Origin: Streptomyces albidochromogenes
GTDB taxonomy: Bacteria > Actinomycetota > Actinomycetes > Streptomycetales > Streptomycetaceae
Assembly (NCBI RefSeq): GCF_005981925.1
Contig: NZ_VBVX01000025.1
Location: forward strand, 1-37,548
Direction of reading: 5' to 3'
DNA length: 37,548 bases
Part shown: piece by piece, positions 1-6,727 of the stretch
How the letters are laid out: every line of letters starts with the position of its first letter
Position numbering within the stretch: position 1 is the stretch's first letter
Made by a program: the position numbers and the translations under genes
Notes under the pieces: generated by a model
The model's input: the letters and a program-made list of their open reading frames with translations, nothing else
What the model was told of the DNA's origin: nothing
Databases searched by the model: none

Positions 1-17
1 TCCTTATCCTTGGGGTA

Positions 18-72
18 GGTGACCACGCGAACCCTCTGGGTTCACGGGTATCACCCGGCAGACGAGGTCACC
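18..72. repeat. Dyad-rich stretch at the left edge
   Basis: GGTGACC at 18-24 is inverted as GGTCACC at 66-72. Between them GAACCC and GGGTTC form a small hairpin around 29-43. No gene is seen before 187. The function is unknown; it could be a folded leader or terminator of a gene outside the window. Confidence 0.3.
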
Positions 73-124
73 TCGCTGCTCACGACTCAGGAGTGTGGAA
101 GCTCTGGGTGAGTCGTTGCTAGAA

Positions 125-156
125 AGCGGTCCCCGTTGTCAGAGGCGGGGGCCGCT
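125..156 (-). terminator. Stem-loop downstream of the XRE gene
   Basis: An 11-bp stem (AGCGGTCCCCG with CGGGGGCCGCT, one G-T pair) encloses a 10-nt loop. It lies about 30 bp past the stop of the leftward XRE gene. There is no clear U-tract, which is common for terminators in high-GC actinomycetes. Confidence 0.5.
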
Positions 157-186
157 TCGCGTTTAGCGAGATGCAGAGCGGTCTGA

Positions 187-471
187 CTACGACATGTCCG
201 CTCCTTCCTCAGGCTGGTTCCCAGCGGCTGCGGGATACCTGGCCGCGAGGCCTTGGAGCAGCAGCGCGTAGTCCTGTCGGTGCGGCGGGCGCGGCTCGGC
301 CTTGCCGCTCTCCCAGCGGGCAACCTGCACCCTATGGACTCCAATCGCTGCCGCCACCTCGGACTGAGTTAGGCCCCCCGCTCGGCGCAACCGCCCCCAT
401 GACTCCCGGGCAGGCAAACTGGCGGCACGGCTGAGCAGCGACTGCACAGCATCAGAAGCAACTTGCGCCAT
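187..471 (-). CDS. XRE-family helix-turn-helix protein
   Basis: A 94-residue protein that is mostly one DNA-binding domain. The helix-turn-helix covers about residues 28-60: GGLTQSEVAAAIGVHRVQVARWESGKAEP reads as the classic turn GLTQSEVA, recognition helix VHRVQVARWE and closing ESGK. Family members are usually repressors or plasmid/phage control proteins. The ATG at 469-471 has only a weak upstream GGGGAT as ribosome site. The gene ends a leftward group of regulators, which suggests a role in controlling the conjugative element. No effector domain is present and no target can be named. Confidence 0.75.
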   Translation of the reverse strand: MAQVASDAVQSLLSRAASLPARESWGRLRRAGGLTQSEVAAAIGVHRVQVARWESGKAEPRPPHRQDYALLLQGLAARYPAAAGNQPEEGADMS

Positions 472-563
472 GTGGACATCCCCTGGCTACTCGAACGCTA
501 CACAGAGGCTACCGGATCACGCTTTCCTATACCTGCTGCTTGACTCTGTCATTTGACTGCGTT

Positions 564-1112
564 TCAGGGGGCCTGCCACTCGTGAGCGAGCACTGAGTAC
601 AGGACGCTGTCGCGCCATGTGCCGTTGGTGAAAACGTGATCGCGCAGGATGCCCTCCTTGGTGAAGCCGAGCTTCTCCACCATGGCGATAGAGGCGGTGT
701 TCTCTGGCCCGATGGCTGCGCTGACTCGATGTAGCCCAAGCTCTTGGAAGGCGTAGGCGGTGAGTGTCCGGGCCGCGTCGGTGGCGTAGCCGTGGCCCCA
801 TACCTTTGCCGCGGTGGCGTAGCCCAGTTTGCCAGCCTTCACGCCGGCGAGGCCGATTCGTGCGAAGCCAATGACTCGCTCCTCGGCTCCACGCGCCGTC
901 ACCGCTAGGTAGAACTCGGCGCGCGGCTCCTGCTGGGCGCGCTCGACCGTTCCCCTGATCATTGCGGTGGCCTCGGCGTGACTACGGCTGTCGAACGACA
1001 GCCACTGAGTGACTTGATCGTCGCCGATGATTTCGAGTACGTCATCCACGTCGGCGGGGGTGAACTCGCGCAGCACGACCTTGTCGCCGACGATTCGGAT
1101 GGGATACGGCAC
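564..1112 (-). CDS. GNAT-family N-acetyltransferase, RimJ/RimL type
   Basis: A 182-residue acetyl-CoA-dependent acetyltransferase. The start is GTG at 1112, 8 nt after an AGGAG ribosome site; the reading frame stays open further upstream but overlaps the next gene. It begins with the usual RimJ opening (IVGDKVVLREFTPADVDDVL). Motif A is seen around GKLGYATAAKVWGHGYATDA, and the C-terminal motif is NTASIAMVEKLGFTKEG. Members acetylate N-terminal or side-chain amines of proteins, peptides or small molecules; the substrate here cannot be told. It begins 10 bp after the stop of the HTH/TPR regulator gene, so the two are probably cotranscribed. Confidence 0.8.
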   Translation of the reverse strand: MPYPIRIVGDKVVLREFTPADVDDVLEIIGDDQVTQWLSFDSRSHAEATAMIRGTVERAQQEPRAEFYLAVTARGAEERVIGFARIGLAGVKAGKLGYATAAKVWGHGYATDAARTLTAYAFQELGLHRVSAAIGPENTASIAMVEKLGFTKEGILRDHVFTNGTWRDSVLYSVLAHEWQAP

Positions 1113-1122
1113 TGGTGAACTC

Positions 1123-2436
1123 CTAGCAGGGCAGGGACTTGAGCGGGGTGCGGGTGAAGATTTCGATCTGCTCCTGTAGATCGGCACCGTCTTCGGCCAG
1201 CTGCGAGTCGCGCAGAGCGCTGTGCACTCGCTGCGCGGCGTGGACGATTCCGTTGATCCGCTGCTCGGGAGCGAGCGCAAGGACTGGTGCCACTGATTCA
1301 GCGGCGCCCTCGAGCTCGCCGGCTTGGATGCGGGCGATGGCCAACGCGCTGCGGGAGCCGGCCTGGTCTCCAAATGCCCACTCGGGCGAGGAGCTGTCCT
1401 CATACGCGTTGACGGCTCGCGTCGCGTACTCACCCGCAGCCGATGCCTGCGACGGTAGCCATGACAGGGCCTCGGCTGCGTAGTAGATCTGGCGGGTCTG
1501 GCCAAAAGTGCAGAGGCCGCCTAGTTCATCGACTTCGTCGACCAGCACGGTGTCCCAGGCGTTCTCGGCCCGCTCGATCGCGGCCCGGGCCTCGTTGGCG
1601 TTACCGAGTGCTGCCCATGCCCGGGCCTCGCTCATCGGCAGCCACACGCTGGCCGTGCTGTTCGTGGCGTACGCCGCTCCGGCCTGGGCATAGCGGACGG
1701 ACTCTCGTGTTCGGCCGGCCCAGTACGAAACCAGGGACTGGATGCCGCGGATCCACGCGCGCAGTCCGTTGTGGTCGGCGTTGTCGGCGCAGACGAACGC
1801 CGTCCGGGCCTGGGTGAGCGCGGCGTGCGGGTCTGCCAGGTCGTGCGATGCCTTCGCGAGCAGTCCGCCGGTAACCCCGGCCAGGAAGCAGAGCTGCCTT
1901 GCTTGGTTCGGCCGGCGTTGCTGCTCCAGCAGCGTGAAGATGGTGTCTTGCGTCGTGATGAGGTCAGGGAGCAGCTCAGACAGCGGCCGTTGGGGGTATT
2001 CCGTTGCCAGCCGCTGGACATCCGCGTGCACCTGATCCATCAAGTCGGCGGTCAAGTCGGTCTGCCCTGCCGCGAGGGCGAAACTCTTGGCTCGGCGTGC
2101 TGCCATCTGGATCAGCTCCTTGTCCGCAGTGGGCTGTCCTGTCGCCCGGATCAGCCCGGTAGGTCCGTCCACCACTGGTGCGAGTCCGTCCCAAGGGGCT
2201 AAGAGCTCGTTCAGGGGCTTACCGAACATCGATTGCAGGACCCGGCGCATGACCGGGGTGGTGTTGGTCCGCTCGCCGCTGGCCAACCGCCGGAGGTGGC
2301 GAGTGCTGAGTGTGACGTCCTCGTTCAGCTGCTCAGCAAGACGCCCGAAGTCACGGACGATCTCCTCAAGCGTGCGGTCCTGCTGGTGCAGCAGAAACTC
2401 CAACGTGGTGCGCGGATCTCCCTGGCGGCTGGCCAC
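1123..2436 (-). CDS. Large HTH/TPR-like transcriptional regulator
   Basis: A 437-residue protein. The N-terminal 80 or so residues resemble an XRE-like DNA-binding domain (TLEEIVRDFGRLAEQLNEDVTLSTRHLRRLASGERTN). The rest is alpha-helical with tetratricopeptide-like repeats, for example HAALTQARTAFVCADNADHNGLRAWI and SVRYAQAGAAYATNST. Such actinobacterial regulators often sense a peptide or small ligand through the repeats. I chose GTG at 2436, which follows GGGGAGG closely (4 nt); an in-frame GTG at 2454 is an alternative. It precedes the GNAT gene by 10 bp in a probable operon. An imperfect dyad lies about 85-135 bp upstream and could be its operator. Confidence 0.7.
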   Translation of the reverse strand: MASRQGDPRTTLEFLLHQQDRTLEEIVRDFGRLAEQLNEDVTLSTRHLRRLASGERTNTTPVMRRVLQSMFGKPLNELLAPWDGLAPVVDGPTGLIRATGQPTADKELIQMAARRAKSFALAAGQTDLTADLMDQVHADVQRLATEYPQRPLSELLPDLITTQDTIFTLLEQQRRPNQARQLCFLAGVTGGLLAKASHDLADPHAALTQARTAFVCADNADHNGLRAWIRGIQSLVSYWAGRTRESVRYAQAGAAYATNSTASVWLPMSEARAWAALGNANEARAAIERAENAWDTVLVDEVDELGGLCTFGQTRQIYYAAEALSWLPSQASAAGEYATRAVNAYEDSSSPEWAFGDQAGSRSALAIARIQAGELEGAAESVAPVLALAPEQRINGIVHAAQRVHSALRDSQLAEDGADLQEQIEIFTRTPLKSLPC

Positions 2437-2520
2437 CGATCCTCCCCGAGTCACGATTCCGTGCTCTGCATGCCTCAGTCTCACGCTGTGGCAGCGGCAA
2501 AGCAGCATGGCATTGGCTCT

Positions 2521-2569
2521 GGTCCTACAGCGGTCCGCTTCATGTCCGGCAGTGGTCCGCTGCAGGACC
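2521..2569. promoter_or_regulatory. Imperfect dyad upstream of the HTH/TPR regulator
   Basis: The 16-mer GGTCCTACAGCGGTCC at 2521-2536 is inverted at 2554-2569 with 14 of 16 positions matching. The arms are separated by 17 nt. It sits in the 263-bp gap between the HTH/TPR regulator and the GntR gene, so an autoregulatory operator is a reasonable guess. The rest of the gap holds no convincing gene. Confidence 0.4.
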
Positions 2570-2699
2570 TCGTGCGGTCATGCTCGCTCATCGGACGGTT
2601 GTGATCAGCGAGTTCTGGAAGCCGACCGACTTGGAGACCCGGGCCGATGCTGGAAAACCTGTGCAGCGCGATCGTCGTCGCGGGCTGCCGTGGAACTCT

Positions 2700-3449
2700 T
2701 CACTGCAAGGGAAGATCGTCGTATGTGAGTTGGACCCGGTCGGCAGGGGCAGTCGAGCGAAGCACTTCGAGCACTCGACCGTCGGCGTCCTTGGTGAGTC
2801 GCTGGACAGCTACAACAGGGACTTTGCCGCTTATCTTGAGTTGGGTGGCCTCGCTGGGGGTCGGCATGCGTGAGTCCACGTGTTCGCTCGCCGTCGAAGG
2901 AACGCGTCCAGCGGAAGTCAGCGCGGCGAACACACCACCGACGACTTTGGCTTCGCCAGAGATGCCTGCCTCGTCGGCCAGGTCGGCGGGGTACCAGACG
3001 TCTTGGACCTGGACCACGTCGTCGGAGCCGATCATGGCGTACCTGCGGCGGTGGAGCACCTCAGAGCTGGCCGGTACGGCCAGAAGCTCAACGATGTCAG
3101 GAGGGCCTTCGCCCCTCGACACATGTACGACCTTCATCTGCCCGTCAAGCCCTTGCTCGGCGCAGGACGTCTCCCAAGGTCCCTTGGTGCAGTTAGGGCT
3201 TAGGGCACGGGAGTATCGGCTCAGCTGGATGCGTACCCGCGTTCGGTTGCGCACGATCGTTCCACCCTTCCCCATGGTGACCACCAGGCCTTCGTCGGCT
3301 AGCACACCGATGGCGTCGCGCACGGTCTGGCGCGAGAGTCCGTACTCGTCGATCAGGTCGACGATCCGCGGCAGAGTCTGCCCCGAGGCAAACTCCCCAT
3401 CGTTGATGCGCTGCCGTAGCTCCTCAGCGAGCTCTCGGTATCCGCGCAC
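2700..3449 (-). CDS. GntR-family regulator with UTRA domain (KorSA-like)
   Basis: A 249-residue repressor-type protein. Residues 1-68 form the GntR winged helix (YRELAEELRQRINDGEFASG, then LIDEYGLSRQTVRDAIGVLADEGLV, then the wing GKGGTIVR). Residues about 95-245 match a UTRA effector-binding fold. KorSA/TraR-type GntR proteins control transfer genes and excision in Streptomyces conjugative elements such as pSAM2, where unregulated transfer proteins harm the host. The start is GTG at 3449 with GGGGAG 5 nt upstream. It is divergent from the transfer genes, and two perfect palindromes lie in the gap. Assigning it as the transfer repressor is inference from family and position. Confidence 0.8.
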   Translation of the reverse strand: MRGYRELAEELRQRINDGEFASGQTLPRIVDLIDEYGLSRQTVRDAIGVLADEGLVVTMGKGGTIVRNRTRVRIQLSRYSRALSPNCTKGPWETSCAEQGLDGQMKVVHVSRGEGPPDIVELLAVPASSEVLHRRRYAMIGSDDVVQVQDVWYPADLADEAGISGEAKVVGGVFAALTSAGRVPSTASEHVDSRMPTPSEATQLKISGKVPVVAVQRLTKDADGRVLEVLRSTAPADRVQLTYDDLPLQ

Positions 3450-3494
3450 GTCAACTCCCCTCGCGACCTGACATCGGATAAAGGCTATCTCCTA

Positions 3495-3543
3495 TTGACA
3501 ATCTTTGGGGCTAGCCCCATCCTAAATAAGGGCTAGCCCTTAT
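3495..3543. promoter_or_regulatory. Twin palindromic operators between korSA-like and transfer genes
   Basis: TGGGGCTAGCCCCA at 3506-3519 and ATAAGGGCTAGCCCTTAT at 3526-3543 are perfect palindromes sharing GGGCTAGCCC. Their centres are 22 bp apart, two helical turns, so two dimers could bind the same face. A TTGACA hexamer at 3495-3500 could be a -35 for rightward transcription overlapped by the first palindrome, though no good -10 is spaced correctly. The likely ligand is the GntR protein. The remaining 3544-3739 is an untranslated leader with no convincing gene. Confidence 0.65.
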
Positions 3544-3739
3544 CGCTTGCTTGCTCCCTCAACTTCATACGTCTGGCTGTCCGTGCTTACACGCCGGCCG
3601 GGGTGACAGGTACGACGCGGTCCCTCGGAGGCGCAGCCAGGTGCGCTACCCGCAGCTGTTGCGCTGCCCGCCGGCCAGGAACTCGCTGTTCATCACGGGG
3701 TCTTGACCGAAGGAGAACGCAATCGCAAGGGAGAACCTG

Positions 3740-4429
3740 ATGCGCCACAACAGCCGCGCCGCCATCAAGGCAAGCACCATGCGCCCCGAGCACCTCAACC
3801 TCCGCGACACCGAGCCGCATATGGCGGTTTGCCCGGACTGCAGCACGTGGCACCGCCTCAAGAGGGCGATGATCACGCCGCATCGCGACAACGTCGGCGT
3901 GCCGGACAAGAAGGATGAACCGCGCCGTTACCGCGACGACGCAGTCTCGTCCAAGCCGTCGGGCGGCCGTCGCTGTCCTGGCAGCGCGCAGCGCATCGAG
4001 CTGGACATCACTGCCGAGCAGTGGGCTGAGCGGCTGTTGAAAGCGGAGAGCACCGTCGCTGCCCGGCGCACCGCCCGGCCGATCCGCAAGCCGCAGCCGG
4101 TCATTCCGGCGACCGTCTCGCGCTTAGCCACTGTGCCCAAGCAGGCCAGCCGCCTTCTCGTTCTACTGCAGTCGGCGCGTGTCGCTGTTGATGAGCACCG
4201 TGCGGACTGCGCCGCCGAGTGCAGTCGACGCGGCCGGTGCGAGACGGCCCGCGAGCTGGAGTCCTGCTACGCCGAGATCAGGGCCACCTACACCCTGACT
4301 CTGGAGCAGCAGGACCGCCAGGAGCAGAACAACGGGCTGTCCGAGGCCCGACAGCGGGCTGCCCAGTGGCGCGAGGTTGCGCCCAGGGTCCGCCGCGTGG
4401 ACCGCGAGCGCGCGTCCCTGGGCCGGTAG
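3740..4429 (+). CDS. Hypothetical protein with zinc-finger-like N-terminus
   Basis: A 229-residue protein not assigned to a family. Residues 31-41 contain CPDCSTWHRLK, a CxxC plus His pattern that could form part of a metal site. A second Cys group (CAAECSRRGRCETARELESC) lies around residues 155-180. Basic residues are abundant. The ATG follows AAGGGAG at 6 nt. It is the first rightward gene after the twin operators, so it is probably the leading gene of the transfer block. DNA or RNA binding is plausible but unproven. Confidence 0.6.
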   Translation: MRHNSRAAIKASTMRPEHLNLRDTEPHMAVCPDCSTWHRLKRAMITPHRDNVGVPDKKDEPRRYRDDAVSSKPSGGRRCPGSAQRIELDITAEQWAERLLKAESTVAARRTARPIRKPQPVIPATVSRLATVPKQASRLLVLLQSARVAVDEHRADCAAECSRRGRCETARELESCYAEIRATYTLTLEQQDRQEQNNGLSEARQRAAQWREVAPRVRRVDRERASLGR

Positions 4430-4466
4430 GACCACTCCACAAGAGACCAACAGCCGATCACGAACA

Positions 4467-4500
4467 ACGAACCCCCGGGGGGCCATCCCCGGGGGTTCGT
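4467..4500 (+). terminator. Perfect 14-bp stem-loop before the WhiB-like gene
   Basis: A perfect 14-bp GC-rich stem (arms 4467-4480 and 4487-4500) encloses a 6-nt loop GGCCAT. It starts 38 bp past the stop of the upstream gene and ends 35 bp before the WhiB-like start. There is no U-tract. It could be a terminator or an attenuating or stabilising leader structure. Confidence 0.6.
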
Positions 4501-4535
4501 CCATGCAGGCCGATCATCTGAAGGGATCCCGACCT

Positions 4536-5081
4536 ATGCACAGGATGACATCCACCCAGGCCCGGCACATGCGCCGGGCTGTACTCCAATCCGTAATCGA
4601 CGCAGGCGCAGTGTGCGCGCAGCCAGGCTCCCTCGACTCCGGCGAGTGGTTCCGTGAAGACGGCGAGGGCATCGGCGTCTGGCGCACCCGCAGCCGCGCC
4701 CTGCTCCGAGTCTGCGCCGTTTGCCCGGCGATGGAGGCGTGCCGTGAGCTGGCGCTGCGAGACGGCGACGGTGATTCCACGAGCGACGATATGGTGCGCG
4801 GCGGTCTGACCGGCCAGCAGCTGGCCAAGGCGCGCGGCAAGCAGGCGGAGCGCCTGGCGGCTGCGGTCGCAGCTGACCGGGACCCCGAGTGGCGGCGGCT
4901 GGTGGACCTCACGGTGCAGCTGCGGCGTGAGGCCGTCAAGACGCCGGACAAGGCGGGCGGCCAGCGCCGCCAGGGGGCCGCACAGGAGGTGCAGAACAGG
5001 CGGGTGCGTGAGCTCGCCTCGCAGGTTCGGCAGCTTCGTACCGCCCGCCGTGCCCGCACCGGTTGGGGTGAGGCGGCGTGA
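4536..5081 (+). CDS. WhiB-like (Wbl) protein, element-borne
   Basis: A 181-residue protein. Four cysteines are placed as in Wbl iron-sulfur proteins: C27, then C60-x2-C63-x5-C69 in CAVCPAMEAC. Wbl proteins hold a 4Fe-4S cluster and act with the primary sigma factor, in actinobacteria only. The family turn, normally G-[VI]-W-G-G, reads DDMVRGGLT here, so the tryptophan is missing. A basic, helical tail of about 90 residues extends past the usual length of 80-130 residues. The start is ATG 4536 (GAAGGG upstream); ATG 4545 is possible. The stop overlaps the next gene's GTG, so the small genes that follow are probably translationally coupled. Confidence 0.8.
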   Translation: MHRMTSTQARHMRRAVLQSVIDAGAVCAQPGSLDSGEWFREDGEGIGVWRTRSRALLRVCAVCPAMEACRELALRDGDGDSTSDDMVRGGLTGQQLAKARGKQAERLAAAVAADRDPEWRRLVDLTVQLRREAVKTPDKAGGQRRQGAAQEVQNRRVRELASQVRQLRTARRARTGWGEAA

Positions 5082-5275
5082 CAAACATCCTCGCCTCCCC
5101 CACCGCTGGTGCTCGTCGTCCCGAGCCGGACGACGCGCACCGCAAGCTCGGCAACCTGCTGCTGCGCATGGTCCGCGAGCACGACGCCCGCATCCCTGCT
5201 GGACGGTGCGCACCGCGCACCCTCTGGCAGATGCGCGCCCGCCTCCAGGAGCAAGGGCGCTGCGGTGAGCAGTGA
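5078..5275 (+). CDS. Small hypothetical protein, 65 residues
   Basis: It starts with GTG at 5078, overlapping the WhiB-like stop by 4 nt (GTGA), which suggests coupled translation. The product is basic and helical (RKLGNLLLRMVREHDARIPAGR, then TLWQMRARLQEQ) without membrane segment or recognised motif. It lies in a run of very short genes typical of the regulatory and spread region of Streptomyces conjugative elements. Function unknown. Confidence 0.6.
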   Translation: MTNILASPTAGARRPEPDDAHRKLGNLLLRMVREHDARIPAGRCAPRTLWQMRARLQEQGRCGEQ

Positions 5276-5402
5276 CCAGGAGCGCCAGGAGGCCGCAGCC
5301 CGGATGGAGAGTGCCCGCCAGCAGGCAGCCGCTGATCTGGCTGCCGCGCAGCAGGCGCAGGAGCGGCTCGCTAGGGCCGTCGCCGAGATCCCCGCCCGGT
5401 AA
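5265..5402 (+). CDS. Small coiled-coil hypothetical protein, 45 residues
   Basis: GTG at 5265 overlaps the end of the previous gene by 11 nt. The product is a nearly continuous charged helix (SSDQERQEAAARMESARQ, AAADLAAAQQAQERLARAV) and is probably a coiled coil. The tight overlap supports coexpression. No function can be assigned. Confidence 0.5.
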   Translation: MSSDQERQEAAARMESARQQAAADLAAAQQAQERLARAVAEIPAR

Positions 5403-5419
5403 GCGATCGGAGGACTCAG

Positions 5420-5524
5420 ATGCGTACGAATCTTTATCGTCTGCTGGCGGCCCTCGGGGTGTGGGCGTGCCCGAACTGCGGTTGCCTCAACCCCGACGGG
5501 CACGTCTCTTGCGGCTTCTGCTGA
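5420..5524 (+). CDS. Tiny zinc-ribbon protein, 34 residues
   Basis: The ATG at 5420 follows CGGAGG at 6 nt. After a short hydrophobic start (MRTNLYRLLAALGVW) come two CxxC pairs, CPNC and CGFC, spaced as in a zinc ribbon. It may bind metal or nucleic acid, or anchor to the membrane by its N-terminus. The call rests on the good ribosome site and the paired CxxC motifs. Confidence 0.5.
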   Translation: MRTNLYRLLAALGVWACPNCGCLNPDGHVSCGFC

Positions 5525-5736
5525 GGGGGCACTGCCACCTGCCGCACCCGATATGCGCGGCCCGTACTGCACTGCAGCACGCGGTGCGGGCCGTCGCCGC
5601 TCGCGGACTGGCCCATCCCGTCACCTGCGCTCTGCTCGCTGCTGCCGCGTTGGCGGCGGCGCTGGCGTGGGAGGCCGGCCACCGCGTCACCGACACTCAC
5701 CCGCCGCTGGGCGGCGATCGGACCACTCGTGCCTGA
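5467..5736 (+). CDS. Possible small membrane protein, start uncertain
   Basis: An open frame of about 89 residues starts at GTG 5467 (or 5461) inside the zinc-ribbon gene and ends in an overlap with the next start. The middle is basic. Residues about 55-75 (VTCALLAAAALAAALAWEAG) are a clear single membrane segment. Spread (Spd) proteins of Streptomyces plasmids are often small and membrane-bound, so that role is possible. The large overlap with the zinc-ribbon gene makes the true start doubtful. Confidence 0.4.
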   Translation: MPELRLPQPRRARLLRLLLRGHCHLPHPICAARTALQHAVRAVAARGLAHPVTCALLAAAALAAALAWEAGHRVTDTHPPLGGDRTTRA

Positions 5737-5905
5737 CGACCTGTACGTCCGCTACATGGGCGCTGCGCGGGCCCACACCACGCACCGCGCCGACTGTGCC
5801 ACCTGCCGGGCCGCTGCGGACTGCGCCACCGAGAAGCGGCTGATGGAGTCCTTGACCCGGCTCCAGGACGCATACCTCAACCGTTTGAAGCGGCCCGGCC
5901 GCTGA
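5729..5905 (+). CDS. Small Cys-containing hypothetical protein, 58 residues
   Basis: GTG at 5729 overlaps the preceding stop by 8 nt. The product has a CATC pair (residues 23-26) and a further CAT at 32, preceded by two histidines (HTTHRADCATC), then a helical basic tail. A small metal site is possible. It continues the compact run of short overlapping genes between the WhiB-like and SpdB-like genes. Function unknown. Confidence 0.55.
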   Translation: MPDDLYVRYMGAARAHTTHRADCATCRAAADCATEKRLMESLTRLQDAYLNRLKRPGR

Positions 5906-5959
5906 CCTCGAAGGGCCCGCGCAGCCGGGCCCTCCCTGCGCTTCGTCCTTGGAGGACGC

Positions 5960-6706
5960 ATGCCTCGCACCGTTGCACTGACGCACAACCTCGACGACTC
6001 CGGCCTCGCCGCCGGCGTGCAGTTGGCCGACCCGGCCTCCTACCACCACCCGCTCTTCCAGCGCAGCGAGCCCGGGCGCTGTGAGGGCTCGGTCGTCTTC
6101 TACTTCGCGGCCTTCACCGGCCGCGAGTCCGAGCCGCAGACGCCGATCTCCGCGTACGACGACAAGGTGCTGACCTGGGAGCAGATCAGCGACCTTGGCA
6201 AGCAGTACGAGGCCGCGCGGATCCTGTGGTCGAAGGCGCGGCTGCGCCTGCGTGCCGCGCCGCTCCTGCGCCAGGCCGCCCCGCTGTGGGAGGCGTGGAC
6301 GACCGCGAAGGCCGAGATGGAGCGGGTCTACCGGGCGTTTGGGGAGACCGGGGACGGCCGGTGGCGTGCGCAGATTTTGCGCCTGACCGAGGCCGAGCAG
6401 GCGGCGGAGGCCGCGGCCGGCGCGTGGGATGAGATCGCCCGGCAGCTCGCGCAGCTGGCCGCCGACCAGATCGGCGCCGCCGGGTACGACGACGAACTGC
6501 CCCTGGCCGAGGTTGCCCAGGGCCTCGGCCTGGACGCCGCCGGCTGGCATATCGAGCACGTCGACGCCTACACCGACCGGTACTGGAGCCAGCCCACCCC
6601 GCTGCGCGCGCTCCTTGCCCAGCAGGTCGACGCCCAGCGGCAGCGCCTGGTGGAGGCCGCCCGCCTTGCCGGCGATCCCGAAGCCGCGCACGACCGCCGG
6701 GCCTGA
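5960..6706 (+). CDS. Hypothetical helical protein upstream of the SpdB-like gene
   Basis: A 248-residue protein, start ATG 5960 after TTGGAGG. Residues 1-75 look globular (VVFYFAAFTGRESEPQTPISAYDDKVLTWEQI). Residues about 75-175 are rich in Ala, Glu and Arg and probably form long helices. No membrane segment, signal peptide or enzyme motif was found. It ends 21 bp before the SpdB-like start, so the two are likely cotranscribed. An accessory transfer function is inferred only from position. Confidence 0.6.
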   Translation: MPRTVALTHNLDDSGLAAGVQLADPASYHHPLFQRSEPGRCEGSVVFYFAAFTGRESEPQTPISAYDDKVLTWEQISDLGKQYEAARILWSKARLRLRAAPLLRQAAPLWEAWTTAKAEMERVYRAFGETGDGRWRAQILRLTEAEQAAEAAAGAWDEIARQLAQLAADQIGAAGYDDELPLAEVAQGLGLDAAGWHIEHVDAYTDRYWSQPTPLRALLAQQVDAQRQRLVEAARLAGDPEAAHDRRA

Positions 6707-6727
6707 GACGAGATGGAGGAACAACGC

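Noticed and set aside
1-186. Possible tRNA or attachment site at the left edge
   Set aside because: The GGGTTC hairpins recall tRNA arms, but no cloverleaf, anticodon arm or acceptor stem can be built.
1113-1505. N-terminal extension of the GNAT frame
   Set aside because: It overlaps the HTH/TPR regulator on the same strand and is Ser/Pro/Arg-rich. GTG 1112 has a good ribosome site.
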